5,746 nt of DNA from Micrococcales bacterium UBA2465 (GTDB taxonomy: Bacteria; Actinomycetota; Actinomycetes; Actinomycetales; Microbacteriaceae), in the NCBI GenBank assembly GCA_002342255.1, contig DDPP01000044.1, positions 8,801 to 14,546 on the forward strand, given 5' to 3'. A model generated the notes under the pieces. The model worked only from the letters and a program-made list of their open reading frames with translations, was not told the DNA's origin and ran no database searches. Below are positions 1 through 5,746 of the stretch, piece by piece. Every line of letters starts with the position of its first letter. Positions within the stretch are counted from its first letter, which is position 1. A program made the translations under genes and the position numbers.

Positions 1-122
1 CGCTTAGCGCTGGTTACCTGCTCGGCATGGGCAGCCTCCAAGATAGCGATAACGGCAGCCAACTCTTCGGGAGTTGGGTTTCCGCGAACCACCTTGATGG
101 CTTGGTCCATAGGCTCTTGCAT
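1..122 (-). CDS. Acyl-CoA carboxylase epsilon subunit (partial, 3' end outside window)
   Basis: Only the first 40 codons are present; the gene continues past the left edge. The peptide begins [16 protein letters not shown] and continues TPEELAAVIAIL. The VRGNPTPEELAA segment is the hallmark of the short epsilon (AccE/PccE) subunit of actinobacterial acyl-CoA carboxylases. This subunit holds the biotinylated alpha and carboxyltransferase beta subunits together and boosts activity. The ATG start overlaps the stop of the beta-subunit gene by one base (TGATG, shared base 122). No strong ribosome binding site precedes it, so translation is probably coupled to the upstream gene, which suits a partner needed in fixed proportion. 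The family is usually under 100 residues, so the missing part should be short. Identification rests on the motif and on its position directly after the beta subunit. Confidence 0.88.
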   Translation of the reverse strand, partial: MQEPMDQAIKVVRGNPTPEELAAVIAILEAAHAEQVTSAK

Positions 123-1717
123 CAAAGAGGTATGTTTCCGTGTTTCTTGGGTGGGGTGGAAGCCCGCTTGGTCTTCAAGGCAGCTAGTGCTCGAATTACG
201 CTGACTCTGGTTGCAGCTGGCTCGATGATGCCATCAAGTTCGCCACGTTCAGCAGCCAGGAATGGGCTAGCTACGTTATAGGTGTATTCAGCTGCAAGTT
301 GGGCCCTGACTGCATTTACATCTTTACCGGACTCTTCAGCTTCTTTGATCTTGTCGCGGAACAGAATGTTCACAGCTCCCTGGCCACCCATAACGGCAAT
401 TTCAGCGGTTGGCCAAGCCAGGTTGATGTCAGCACCAAGTTGCTTAGAGCCCATAACGATGTATGCGCCCCCGTAAGCTTTGCGGGTAATAACGGTAACC
501 AGAGGAACGGTTGCTTCCGCATAGGCATATAGCAACTTAGCTCCACGTCGAATAACTCCTGCCCACTCCTGATCTGTTCCTGGTAGGTAACCTGGTACGT
601 CAACCAAAGTAAGAACTGGAATTGAGAAAGCGTCAGAGAATCTAACAAACCTTGCTGCTTTTTCAGCAGCATCAATGTTCAGCGTTCCGGCTAGAGCAGT
701 TGGCTGGTTGGCAATGATGGCAACTGACTGTCCAGCAACTCTGGCAAAGCCGATGATAATGTTTGGAGCGAACAACGGTTGAACTTCCAAGAACTCACCA
801 TCATCAACAATCGCTTCGATGACTTTAGTCATTGAATACGGTTGGTTCGGTGAGTCAGGAATGATGGTATTCAATTCGCGATCTGCATCGGTGATTTCCA
901 TGGAATGGTTGGTTTCGTAAACAATTGATTCACTCAAGTTGTTCTCTGGAAGATAGCTAAGAAGTGCTTTTGCATAGTCAAGGGCATCTTCTTCATCAGA
1001 AGCTAGGTAATGAGCTACCCCTGAGGTTTGGTTGTGAGCTAGAGCTCCACCTAAGGCTTCCATCTCAACTTGTTCACCGGTCACGGTTTTGATTACATCG
1101 GGGCCGGTGACGAACATGTTTGAGGTTTTATCAACCATGATTACAAAGTCGGTTAACGCTGGGCCATAAACTGCACCACCGGCAGCTGGGCCCATGATGA
1201 TAGAAATCTGGGGGATAACTCCAGACGCCATGGTGTGACGCTTGAAGATTTCTCCATACTTACCAAGAGCAATAACACCTTCTTGGATTCGTGCACCTCC
1301 GGAATCAAGAATTCCAATTAGCGGGACTCCTGTTGCGATAGCCAGATCCATAATCTTGATGATTTTGTTTCCAGCAGCTTCACCGAGTGAACCACCGAAG
1401 ATGGTGAAGTCTTGGGAGAAGAGGGCTACTTGACGGCCACCAATAGTGCCAATTCCTGTAACCACTGAGTCACCGTAAGGACGGTTCTTCTCCATACCGA
1501 AAGCAGTGGAGCGGTGTCTGACGAATTCATCCATTTCAACAAATGAACCCGCATCTAACAGCAATTCGATGCGTTCGCGGGCGGTTTTTTTGCCGCGAGC
1601 ATGCTGTTTCGCGATGGCTGCTTCACCAGAGGCGTAAACAGCCTCGTGGTAACGCTTACGGAGATCTTCAATCTTGCCTGCAGTTGTTGACAGGTCTGGT
1701 TCATTCTCGTTTTTCAC
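122..1717 (-). CDS. accD: Acyl-CoA carboxylase beta subunit (carboxyltransferase), AccD/PccB type
   Basis: This 531-residue protein is full length for the family. It is the carboxyltransferase of a biotin-dependent acyl-CoA carboxylase: it moves the carboxyl group from biotin on the alpha subunit to acetyl-CoA, propionyl-CoA or another short acyl-CoA in the cytoplasm. It shows the two-crotonase-fold layout. The N-terminal half holds [12 protein letters not shown] (107-118), [10 protein letters not shown] (138-147, first oxyanion-hole region) and PALTDF (186-191). The C-terminal half holds AGTLNID (343-349, second oxyanion-hole region), [10 protein letters not shown] (372-381) and [10 protein letters not shown] (410-419). 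The C-terminus KHGNIPL is typical of actinobacterial PccB/AccD5 proteins. The residue after GGAY is Ile420, where propionyl-CoA-preferring PccB has Asp, so substrate range is uncertain. The GTG start at 1717 is backed by a GGAG site 8 nt upstream. The epsilon subunit follows with a one-base overlap, and birA is divergent upstream. Confidence 0.96.
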   Translation of the reverse strand: MKNENEPDLSTTAGKIEDLRKRYHEAVYASGEAAIAKQHARGKKTARERIELLLDAGSFVEMDEFVRHRSTAFGMEKNRPYGDSVVTGIGTIGGRQVALFSQDFTIFGGSLGEAAGNKIIKIMDLAIATGVPLIGILDSGGARIQEGVIALGKYGEIFKRHTMASGVIPQISIIMGPAAGGAVYGPALTDFVIMVDKTSNMFVTGPDVIKTVTGEQVEMEALGGALAHNQTSGVAHYLASDEEDALDYAKALLSYLPENNLSESIVYETNHSMEITDADRELNTIIPDSPNQPYSMTKVIEAIVDDGEFLEVQPLFAPNIIIGFARVAGQSVAIIANQPTALAGTLNIDAAEKAARFVRFSDAFSIPVLTLVDVPGYLPGTDQEWAGVIRRGAKLLYAYAEATVPLVTVITRKAYGGAYIVMGSKQLGADINLAWPTAEIAVMGGQGAVNILFRDKIKEAEESGKDVNAVRAQLAAEYTYNVASPFLAAERGELDGIIEPAATRVSVIRALAALKTKRASTPPKKHGNIPL

Positions 1718-1725
1718 AGCTCTAG

Positions 1726-1729
1726 CTCC
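1726..1729 (-). promoter_or_regulatory. Ribosome binding site of the carboxylase beta-subunit gene
   Basis: Read on the minus strand this is GGAG, 8 nt before the GTG at 1717. It matters because it fixes the non-ATG start. The next in-frame candidates upstream have no such site. Confidence 0.7.
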
Positions 1730-1753
1730 AATAACTTTGAAAGGCTCACTGCA

Positions 1754-1759
1754 ACTCTA
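1754..1759 (-). promoter_or_regulatory. Possible -10 element for the accD-epsilon operon
   Basis: On the minus strand the hexamer TAGAGT fits the actinobacterial -10 pattern TANNNT. A start about 7 nt downstream would give a leader of roughly 30 nt containing the GGAG site. I see no convincing -35 at 16-18 nt upstream, so this is a weak call, supported mainly by the need for a promoter in this 80-nt divergent gap. Confidence 0.35.
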
Positions 1760-1784
1760 TCCAAGAGGTGTCGGTTGGAGGGTC

Positions 1785-1790
1785 TAACCT
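1785..1790 (+). promoter_or_regulatory. Probable -10 element giving a leaderless birA transcript
   Basis: The hexamer TAACCT matches TANNNT and ends exactly 7 nt before the ATG at 1798, so transcription would begin at or next to the A of the start codon. Leaderless mRNAs of this form are common in Actinobacteria. Neither candidate birA start has a well-placed Shine-Dalgarno site: GGAGGG at 1777-1782 lies 15 nt from the ATG, which is too far. No clear -35 is visible. Confidence 0.5.
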
Positions 1791-1797
1791 AAAGGCT

Positions 1798-2574
1798 ATG
1801 GAGTTATCTGCGAGTAAAGAATTTGCCAGCAAATTGGAATATCTGCCTGAAATAGGCTCAACAAACACCTATTTATTAGAAGCTGCCCAAGCTATGGCGT
1901 GGCCCGACTTCTCCGTTGTATTGACTGATAACCAGACTGCTGGTCGAGGCAGAATGGATCGAACTTGGGTGGCTCAACCCGGTAAAGCACTGGCTGTCTC
2001 AGTGTTACTTAGGCCAAGAGCTGTTTCACTAGAACAATATGGCTGGTTCCCACTGTTGGCCGGTCTTGCCATGAGAAATGCAGTTGCTAGTTTGATTGAC
2101 CCTGAGCAAGTCAAACTAAAGTGGCCGAATGATGTTTTGGTCAATGGAGAAAAAATATCTGGTGTTCTATCGGAGCTTTCACCTGACGGAAAATCTGTAG
2201 TTGTCGGAGCAGGGCTGAATCTAACTCAATCAAAAGAAGAATTACCAATAGTAAATGCAACATCGCTAAAGCTTCACGGGGTCACTGGCTTTGGATTAGA
2301 CGATATTTTGGTGCGCTACTTAGCTAGTTTGAAAAGGCTGTACGAAAGTTTTGTGGACTCTGAGGCTGATGCCTCTTCAAGCGGATTACTCGATGAAGTT
2401 TTAGCAGCAAGCGGAACTGTTGGTAGAGAAGTTCAGGTAATCCTTCCTGACGAAACAAGTTTTGTAGGTCACGCTGCAGGTTTGGACCCGCAGGGCAGGC
2501 TGCTAGTTGCTATGACTAATCCAACTGAGATTCGTGCCGTTGCCGCAGGAGACATTCAACACTTGCGACAATAG
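1798..2574 (+). CDS. birA: Biotin--[biotin carboxyl carrier protein] ligase
   Basis: A 258-residue cytoplasmic enzyme that activates biotin with ATP to biotinyl-AMP and transfers it to a lysine of biotin carboxyl carrier domains. The likely acceptor is the alpha subunit that works with the divergently encoded beta subunit. Numbered from the ATG at 1798, motifs are GSTN (20-23), the adenylate-binding loop GRGRMDRTW (49-57), KWPND (108-112), GEKISG with the substrate-binding lysine K119, and GAGLN (137-141). Residues about 209-258 form the small SH3-like C-terminal domain. There is no N-terminal winged-helix domain, so it is a class I (non-repressor) ligase. An in-frame GTG at 1768 would add 10 residues, but these precede conserved sequence and the candidate -10 lies between the two starts, so I prefer ATG 1798. 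The PH-domain gene follows 4 nt after the stop. Confidence 0.93.
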   Translation: MELSASKEFASKLEYLPEIGSTNTYLLEAAQAMAWPDFSVVLTDNQTAGRGRMDRTWVAQPGKALAVSVLLRPRAVSLEQYGWFPLLAGLAMRNAVASLIDPEQVKLKWPNDVLVNGEKISGVLSELSPDGKSVVVGAGLNLTQSKEELPIVNATSLKLHGVTGFGLDDILVRYLASLKRLYESFVDSEADASSSGLLDEVLAASGTVGREVQVILPDETSFVGHAAGLDPQGRLLVAMTNPTEIRAVAAGDIQHLRQ

Positions 2575-2578
2575 AGAT

Positions 2579-3052
2579 GTGTCAACAACCTCCTTCACTG
2601 AAACTGAATATGCCGTGCTCAGAAGACACGGGTCTGTTTTAGTTTTTCCAGTTTTAGTGCTAGGTCTAATCGGAGCAGGTTTTTTCTTTATCGATCCAAA
2701 ACTTTCTGAACTTTGGCAACATCAAACTCTTTTGGGGGTCTGCCTTGGTTTAGGACTGTTCTTTTGGCTATTCCCATCACTTCGATATTTCACAAATAGG
2801 TATGAGATCACGAGTAACCGGGTGGTAATTCATAAAGGTTTGAGCGGATCAAAGACTGAAGAAGTTTCCTGGGGTGAGATTACTGGTGTCAGTCTGAGCC
2901 GAGGAATGCTGAATTGGTTGAGGGGTTCAGGAAACGTGAAGATCCATAGAGAGAATGGAACAGATCTGGTGTTGAAAGAGGTCCCTAAGGCCAAGCGGCT
3001 GGTTAGAGATTTAGAGAGCTATTTAGTCCAACGCCAAGGCATGAGAAAATAA
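2579..3052 (+). CDS. Small membrane protein with bacterial PH domain (PH/DUF304-like)
   Basis: A 157-residue protein of unknown molecular role. From the GTG at 2579 it has a short polar N-terminus, a hydrophobic helix at about 19-38 (VLVFPVLVLGLIGAGFFFI), a second at about 50-66, then a cytoplasmic domain from about 70 to 150. That domain has the bacterial PH-like pattern: YFTNRYEITSNRVVIHKG, then SWGEITGVSLSRG and a GNVKI strand. The same kind of gene sits beside birA in Mycobacterium (Rv3278c), which supports the assignment. An in-frame GTG at 2534 would add 15 residues, overlap birA by 41 nt and add a non-membrane stretch (PLPQETFNTCDNRD) with no obvious homology. I prefer 2579, 4 nt after the birA stop, although its ribosome site (GAGA) is weak and coupling to birA is likely. 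Membrane insertion is predicted from hydrophobicity only. Confidence 0.82.
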   Translation: MSTTSFTETEYAVLRRHGSVLVFPVLVLGLIGAGFFFIDPKLSELWQHQTLLGVCLGLGLFFWLFPSLRYFTNRYEITSNRVVIHKGLSGSKTEEVSWGEITGVSLSRGMLNWLRGSGNVKIHRENGTDLVLKEVPKAKRLVRDLESYLVQRQGMRK

Positions 3053-3055
3053 CTC

Positions 3056-4165
3056 GTGATCAAAACAATTGGTGTTATCGGTGGCGGACAGTTAGCTCGC
3101 ATGATGATTCCAGCAGCCGAATCTCTAGGCATCGAACTAAAAGTTTTAGCTGAGTCAGAAGATTCATCAGCGAAGTCATCGGCTACCATGGTTGGGGATT
3201 ACAACGACCTAGCAATAGTCAGGGCCTTTGCCAAGACGGTAGATGTAATTACTTTCGATCATGAACATGTTCCTCTTCCGATCATCGAAACTTTAGAGGC
3301 TGAAGGATTCTCTTTTCAGCCAAGCAGTAATGCTCTAAAGTTTGCTCAAAACAAATTAGAGATGCGAAAGCGCTTGACTGAACTTGGACTGCCAATGCCT
3401 GCTTGGGCAAAGGTCAATACTGAAGCTGATGTTCAAGAATTCTTGGATGGGCATGGAGGTGTTGCTGTTCTAAAAACACCGGCCGGAGGATACGACGGTA
3501 AAGGTGTCATGGTGGTTAGAAGTGTCGACGATGCCAAATCTTGGCTGTCACTTGGTAAACCGTTATTGATTGAAGAAAAAGTAAATTTCGTTAGAGAGCT
3601 AGCTCAGCTTTCGGCAAGAAATGTCTCTGGTGAGTGGAAGTCATGGCCGGTTGTTCAAACAGTTCAACGCGATGGAGTTTGTTCAGAAGCGTTGTCACCT
3701 GCTCCAAATGCGGATCAGATTCAGGCAGCCATGCTCGCTAAACGAATTTCTGAAGGTCTTCAAGTCACTGGGAATCTAGCCGTTGAGATGTTTGAAACTG
3801 AATCAGGTATTTTGCTGATCAATGAGTTAGCTATGCGTCCACATAATTCAGGACACTTCAGCATTGAAGGGTCAAGGACCAGCCAATTCGAACAACACCT
3901 GCGTGCTGTTGCAGATTTAGCATTAGGTGATACCACTCCAACAAAACCTTTTGCCGTAATGGTGAATTTACTCGGAGTGGACGACAACAACACTTTTGTT
4001 GAGCACTACACAGCAACTCTTGAAGAGGCTGGAGTGTATTTCCATGGATATGGAAAAACAGCTAGGAAGGGCAGAAAGATGGCTCACATCACCGTTCTGT
4101 CCGATGAGTCAATAGATAAAGCCAGAGAAATAGCGCTGGAAGCCAAGCGCTCATTGCACGCCTAA
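3056..4165 (+). CDS. purK: 5-(carboxyamino)imidazole ribonucleotide synthase (N5-CAIR synthase)
   Basis: This 369-residue ATP-grasp enzyme of de novo purine synthesis uses ATP and bicarbonate to convert AIR to N5-CAIR, which PurE then rearranges. Visible motifs are the N-terminal nucleotide-fold loop GVIGGGQLARMM (6-17), the actinobacterial form TFDHEHVP (66-73), the ATP-grasp glycine-rich loop KTPAGGYDGKGV (140-151), LIEEKV (171-176), and the C-terminal active-site block NELAMRPHNSGH (256-267) followed by SQFEQHLRA (276-284). Length and motif order are complete, with no sign of damage. The GTG start at 3056 lies 3 nt after the PH-protein stop; the conserved GVIGGGQ begins at residue 6, so no other start is plausible. 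There is no strong Shine-Dalgarno site, which points to coupling with the gene upstream. purE follows after 59 nt. Confidence 0.97.
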   Translation: MIKTIGVIGGGQLARMMIPAAESLGIELKVLAESEDSSAKSSATMVGDYNDLAIVRAFAKTVDVITFDHEHVPLPIIETLEAEGFSFQPSSNALKFAQNKLEMRKRLTELGLPMPAWAKVNTEADVQEFLDGHGGVAVLKTPAGGYDGKGVMVVRSVDDAKSWLSLGKPLLIEEKVNFVRELAQLSARNVSGEWKSWPVVQTVQRDGVCSEALSPAPNADQIQAAMLAKRISEGLQVTGNLAVEMFETESGILLINELAMRPHNSGHFSIEGSRTSQFEQHLRAVADLALGDTTPTKPFAVMVNLLGVDDNNTFVEHYTATLEEAGVYFHGYGKTARKGRKMAHITVLSDESIDKAREIALEAKRSLHA

Positions 4166-4174
4166 CCCATTTTT

Positions 4175-4215
4175 CTAGGTCCCGAATCTAAAATTGCAAT
4201 GTATTAATTACCTAG
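4175..4215 (+). repeat. Short inverted repeat in the purK-purE spacer
   Basis: CTAGGT at 4175-4180 is the exact reverse complement of ACCTAG at 4210-4215, with 29 nt between. The right arm overlaps the first two bases of the purE ribosome binding site, and the putative -10 lies in the loop. Six base pairs across such a loop is weak and could be chance; there is no T-tract that would make it a terminator. Confidence 0.3.
4189..4194 (+). promoter_or_regulatory. Possible -10 element upstream of purE
   Basis: TAAAAT fits the actinobacterial TANNNT consensus. It would start transcription near 4201, leaving a leader of about 22-24 nt that contains the AGGAG site. No matching -35 is seen. The 59-nt spacer is the only sizeable gap in the plus-strand block, so a secondary promoter here is reasonable. 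Most of the spacer upstream of this hexamer is featureless. Confidence 0.4.
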
Positions 4216-4218
4216 GAG
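4214..4218 (+). promoter_or_regulatory. Strong ribosome binding site of purE
   Basis: AGGAG lies 6 nt before the ATG at 4225. It is the best Shine-Dalgarno site in the plus-strand block, in contrast to the weak sites before the PH protein, purK and the LCP gene. It suggests purE is translated independently of purK. Confidence 0.75.
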
Positions 4219-4224
4219 AAGCCC

Positions 4225-4719
4225 ATGACCCAACCATTAGTCGGCGTAGTAATGGGCTCTGATAGCGACTGGACTGTGATGAGTGATGCAGCCCAGGCCT
4301 TAAAAGAATTTGGCATTGAATACGAGGTTGAAGTTCTATCAGCCCACCGAACGCCAGAGCGCATGATGGAGTGGGGCAAAGCCGCTGCCGATCGAGGATT
4401 GAAAGTTATTATTGCTGGAGCTGGCGGAGCCGCTCATCTGCCTGGCATGATCGCATCGGTGACCACACTTCCGGTAGTTGGTGTTCCGGTCAAACTAAAG
4501 AATCTAGATGGCATGGACTCTCTGCTTTCAATAGTTCAGATGCCCGCTGGCATTCCTGTTGCAACTGTCTCCATTGATGGTGCGAGAAATGCAGGAATCT
4601 TGGCAGCTAGAATCATCGGAGCTTTCGATTCAAGAGTTGCAGAAGCACTCTCACAATTTAGTGATTCCTTGAAAGAGCAGGTTGCTCAAAAGAATAAGAA
4701 TCTCAAGTCTCAAATATGA
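4225..4719 (+). CDS. purE: N5-carboxyaminoimidazole ribonucleotide mutase (class I PurE)
   Basis: This 164-residue enzyme moves the carboxylate of N5-CAIR to carbon 4, giving CAIR, the step right after PurK. The sequence shows [10 protein letters not shown] (7-16, phosphate and substrate binding), SAHRTP (39-44) with the catalytic histidine H41, [12 protein letters not shown] (64-75), [20 protein letters not shown] (87-106) and the late helix beginning [11 protein letters not shown] (118-128). Length and motifs match the bacterial class I enzyme, which normally works as an octamer, and the presence of purK agrees with class I rather than the AIR-carboxylating class II. The C-terminal stretch from about 138 is polar and lysine/glutamine-rich ([13 protein letters not shown]), a common variable tail. 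The stop overlaps the next ATG (ATGA), so the downstream LCP gene is likely translated by coupling. Confidence 0.97.
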   Translation: MTQPLVGVVMGSDSDWTVMSDAAQALKEFGIEYEVEVLSAHRTPERMMEWGKAAADRGLKVIIAGAGGAAHLPGMIASVTTLPVVGVPVKLKNLDGMDSLLSIVQMPAGIPVATVSIDGARNAGILAARIIGAFDSRVAEALSQFSDSLKEQVAQKNKNLKSQI

Positions 4720-5746
4720 ACTCAAGAGCTAACTTGACCGAAGCTTCGACTCCGTTTCGGGACATTCGGAACGCTGACTCTCGACAAATCATCAAGCGAG
4801 CTTGGTGGATTGTTTTTCTAAACTTTCTAATCCCAGGTTCAGTGCAAACCCTAACTGGGAATAGAAAAATTGGTCGGCTCGGCTTACTCTTCACTTTCGG
4901 CTTTTGGGGTTTCTTGCTGATTGCACTTTTTCTGTCACTTGTTTCAAAGGTTGCACTTTTTAGCCTTTTGATGACACCGTTCGTCGCAATACCCCTGGGA
5001 ATCCTGTTCATTATTTACGCGGCACTGGTGGCTTTCTTTGGTTTAGATTCATTGCGACTTATGTCCTTGGCTATGACACACAGTAAATCAAAAACCTTAG
5101 TTGCTCTTTTGGTTTTAGTCTCAACCGGTTTTAGTGCTTTCTTCCAGGGCACTATTGGTTCAACTGCACTTAGTGCATCTGGCTTTGTTTCTTCAACTTT
5201 TGTAAATTCTGGGTCTTTAGAGCCACACAAAGGTCGATACAACATTATGGTGCTCGGGGGAGACTCCGGTTCAGATCGCTTTGGTCTAAGACCAGATAGC
5301 ATCTCTGTTCTTTCGATAAGCGCAGATACCGGACAGGCAGTAAATATCGGGTTACCGAGAAACCTAACTCATATCAGATTCACTCCAGGTACTCCAATCC
5401 ACAAAATTTACCCTTATGGATTTGATCACAACTGCGGTGGTGATTGTTTACTTAATGCAATTTACAAAGCCACGATTGATAATTACGCATACATCTATCC
5501 AAAAGCTCACAGCCAAGGCTCAACTTCAGGAATAGAAGCTACCAAGTCAGCGGTCCAGTGGATAACTGGGTTGAAGATTGACGCATATGTGCTAATCAAC
5601 ATGCGGAACTTCACCGGGCTAATTGATGCCATAGGTGGGATTGATGTAACAGTCAAGAAAGCTTTGCCAATTGGTGGTCAGCAAGACTGTATTCAGTCAT
5701 ATGAACCATCGGATTCGAATCGTAAGCAGCAGTATCGTGATGGCAC
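4716..5746 (+). CDS. LytR-CpsA-Psr (LCP) family cell-wall glycopolymer transferase (partial, 3' end outside window)
   Basis: An open frame runs from ATG 4716 to the right edge, giving 343 residues without a stop. Residues 1-28 are polar and basic. Residues 29-46 hold the [13 protein letters not shown] hairpin-like segment; clear hydrophobic helices follow at about 53-78, 80-109 and 126-147. From about 172 comes the extracellular LCP domain: [14 protein letters not shown] (175-188), [11 protein letters not shown] (191-201), VNIGLPRNL (209-217), the [10 protein letters not shown] block (241-250) and [15 protein letters not shown] (299-313). LCP proteins transfer teichoic-acid-like or arabinogalactan-type polymers from a lipid carrier to peptidoglycan. 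Candidate phosphate-binding residues are D183, R192, D194 and R215, by analogy with the family. PRNL replaces the PRD form of Firmicute enzymes; I recall this as common in Actinobacteria. The polymer cannot be told from the sequence. The 4-nt overlap with purE supports cotranscription. The C-terminus is missing. Confidence 0.9.
   Translation, partial: MNSRANLTEASTPFRDIRNADSRQIIKRAWWIVFLNFLIPGSVQTLTGNRKIGRLGLLFTFGFWGFLLIALFLSLVSKVALFSLLMTPFVAIPLGILFIIYAALVAFFGLDSLRLMSLAMTHSKSKTLVALLVLVSTGFSAFFQGTIGSTALSASGFVSSTFVNSGSLEPHKGRYNIMVLGGDSGSDRFGLRPDSISVLSISADTGQAVNIGLPRNLTHIRFTPGTPIHKIYPYGFDHNCGGDCLLNAIYKATIDNYAYIYPKAHSQGSTSGIEATKSAVQWITGLKIDAYVLINMRNFTGLIDAIGGIDVTVKKALPIGGQQDCIQSYEPSDSNRKQQYRDG

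Noticed and set aside
27..281. Plus-strand open frame across the epsilon/beta junction
   Set aside because: It lies antisense to two well-supported genes and its translation has no domain pattern.
370..675. A 101-codon open frame on the minus strand inside the carboxylase gene
   Set aside because: It is a shifted frame of the clearly coding accD sequence, with no recognisable motif and no ribosome site.
1768..1797. GTG at 1768 as the birA start
   Set aside because: It has no usable ribosome site, and the likely -10 element lies downstream of it.
2534..2578. GTG at 2534 as the start of the PH-domain protein
   Set aside because: It would overlap birA by 41 nt and add a stretch without membrane or PH character; GTG 2579 sits 4 nt after the birA stop.
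3760..3993. Minus-strand open frame within purK
   Set aside because: It is antisense to the conserved C-terminal PurK block, with no independent support.
4371..4577. Plus-strand +1-frame open frame within purE, rich in Cys, Trp and Ser
   Set aside because: It overlaps the most conserved part of purE; the unusual composition is what a shifted frame gives.
4921..4961. Direct repeat TTGCACTTTTT at 4921-4931 and 4951-4961
   Set aside because: Both copies fall in frame in a membrane helix and encode the same Ala-Leu-Phe turn, so repeated hydrophobic codons explain it better than a functional repeat.
4703..5302. Two minus-strand open frames (4703-5011 and 5015-5302) over the end of purE and the LCP gene
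   Set aside because: The plus-strand frame encodes membrane helices and the LCP motifs continuously through both; the minus-strand peptides are compositionally odd complements of it.
1..5746. A novel defence, mobile or secondary-metabolite system
   Set aside because: Every gene fits a known housekeeping or cell-envelope family in a conserved actinobacterial order, and no integrase, transposase, repeat array or large unexplained gap is present.

Overview
The window looks like a piece of an actinobacterial chromosome, most likely from the Microbacteriaceae. The reasons are the gene order, the acyl-CoA carboxylase epsilon subunit (an actinobacterial speciality), several GTG starts and very tight gene packing. 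The base composition looks only moderate (about half G+C or a little less, by eye). That would suit a streamlined, low-GC freshwater or marine lineage related to Rhodoluna or Aquiluna; this genus-level hint is inference.

Layout. Bases 1-1717 (minus strand) carry an acyl-CoA carboxylase pair: the complete beta (carboxyltransferase) subunit, then the start of the small epsilon subunit, which runs off the left edge and overlaps the beta stop by one base. Bases 1718-1797 are a short divergent promoter region. From 1798 to the right edge everything is on the plus strand: birA (biotin-protein ligase), a small membrane protein with a bacterial PH domain, purK, purE, and a LytR-CpsA-Psr (LCP) family protein cut by the right edge. 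Gaps are 4 nt (birA/PH protein), 3 nt (PH protein/purK) and 59 nt (purK/purE), and purE and the LCP gene overlap by 4 nt. These genes therefore probably form one or two transcripts.

How they work together. BirA attaches biotin to the carboxylase alpha subunit (not in the window), which passes a carboxyl group to the beta subunit encoded divergently next door. The carboxylase supplies malonyl-CoA and/or methylmalonyl-CoA type products. PurK and PurE are consecutive steps of de novo purine synthesis (AIR to N5-CAIR to CAIR). The LCP protein probably attaches a glycopolymer to the cell wall. The arrangement closely resembles the accE-accD / birA / PH protein / purK / purE region known from Mycobacterium and other Actinobacteria.

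I found no mobile element, CRISPR array, RNA gene, phage gene or defence system. There is no non-coding stretch longer than about 80 bases. The points worth a second look are modest: the substrate-selecting residue of the carboxylase, the likely leaderless start of birA, the purK/purE spacer, and the topology of the LCP protein.
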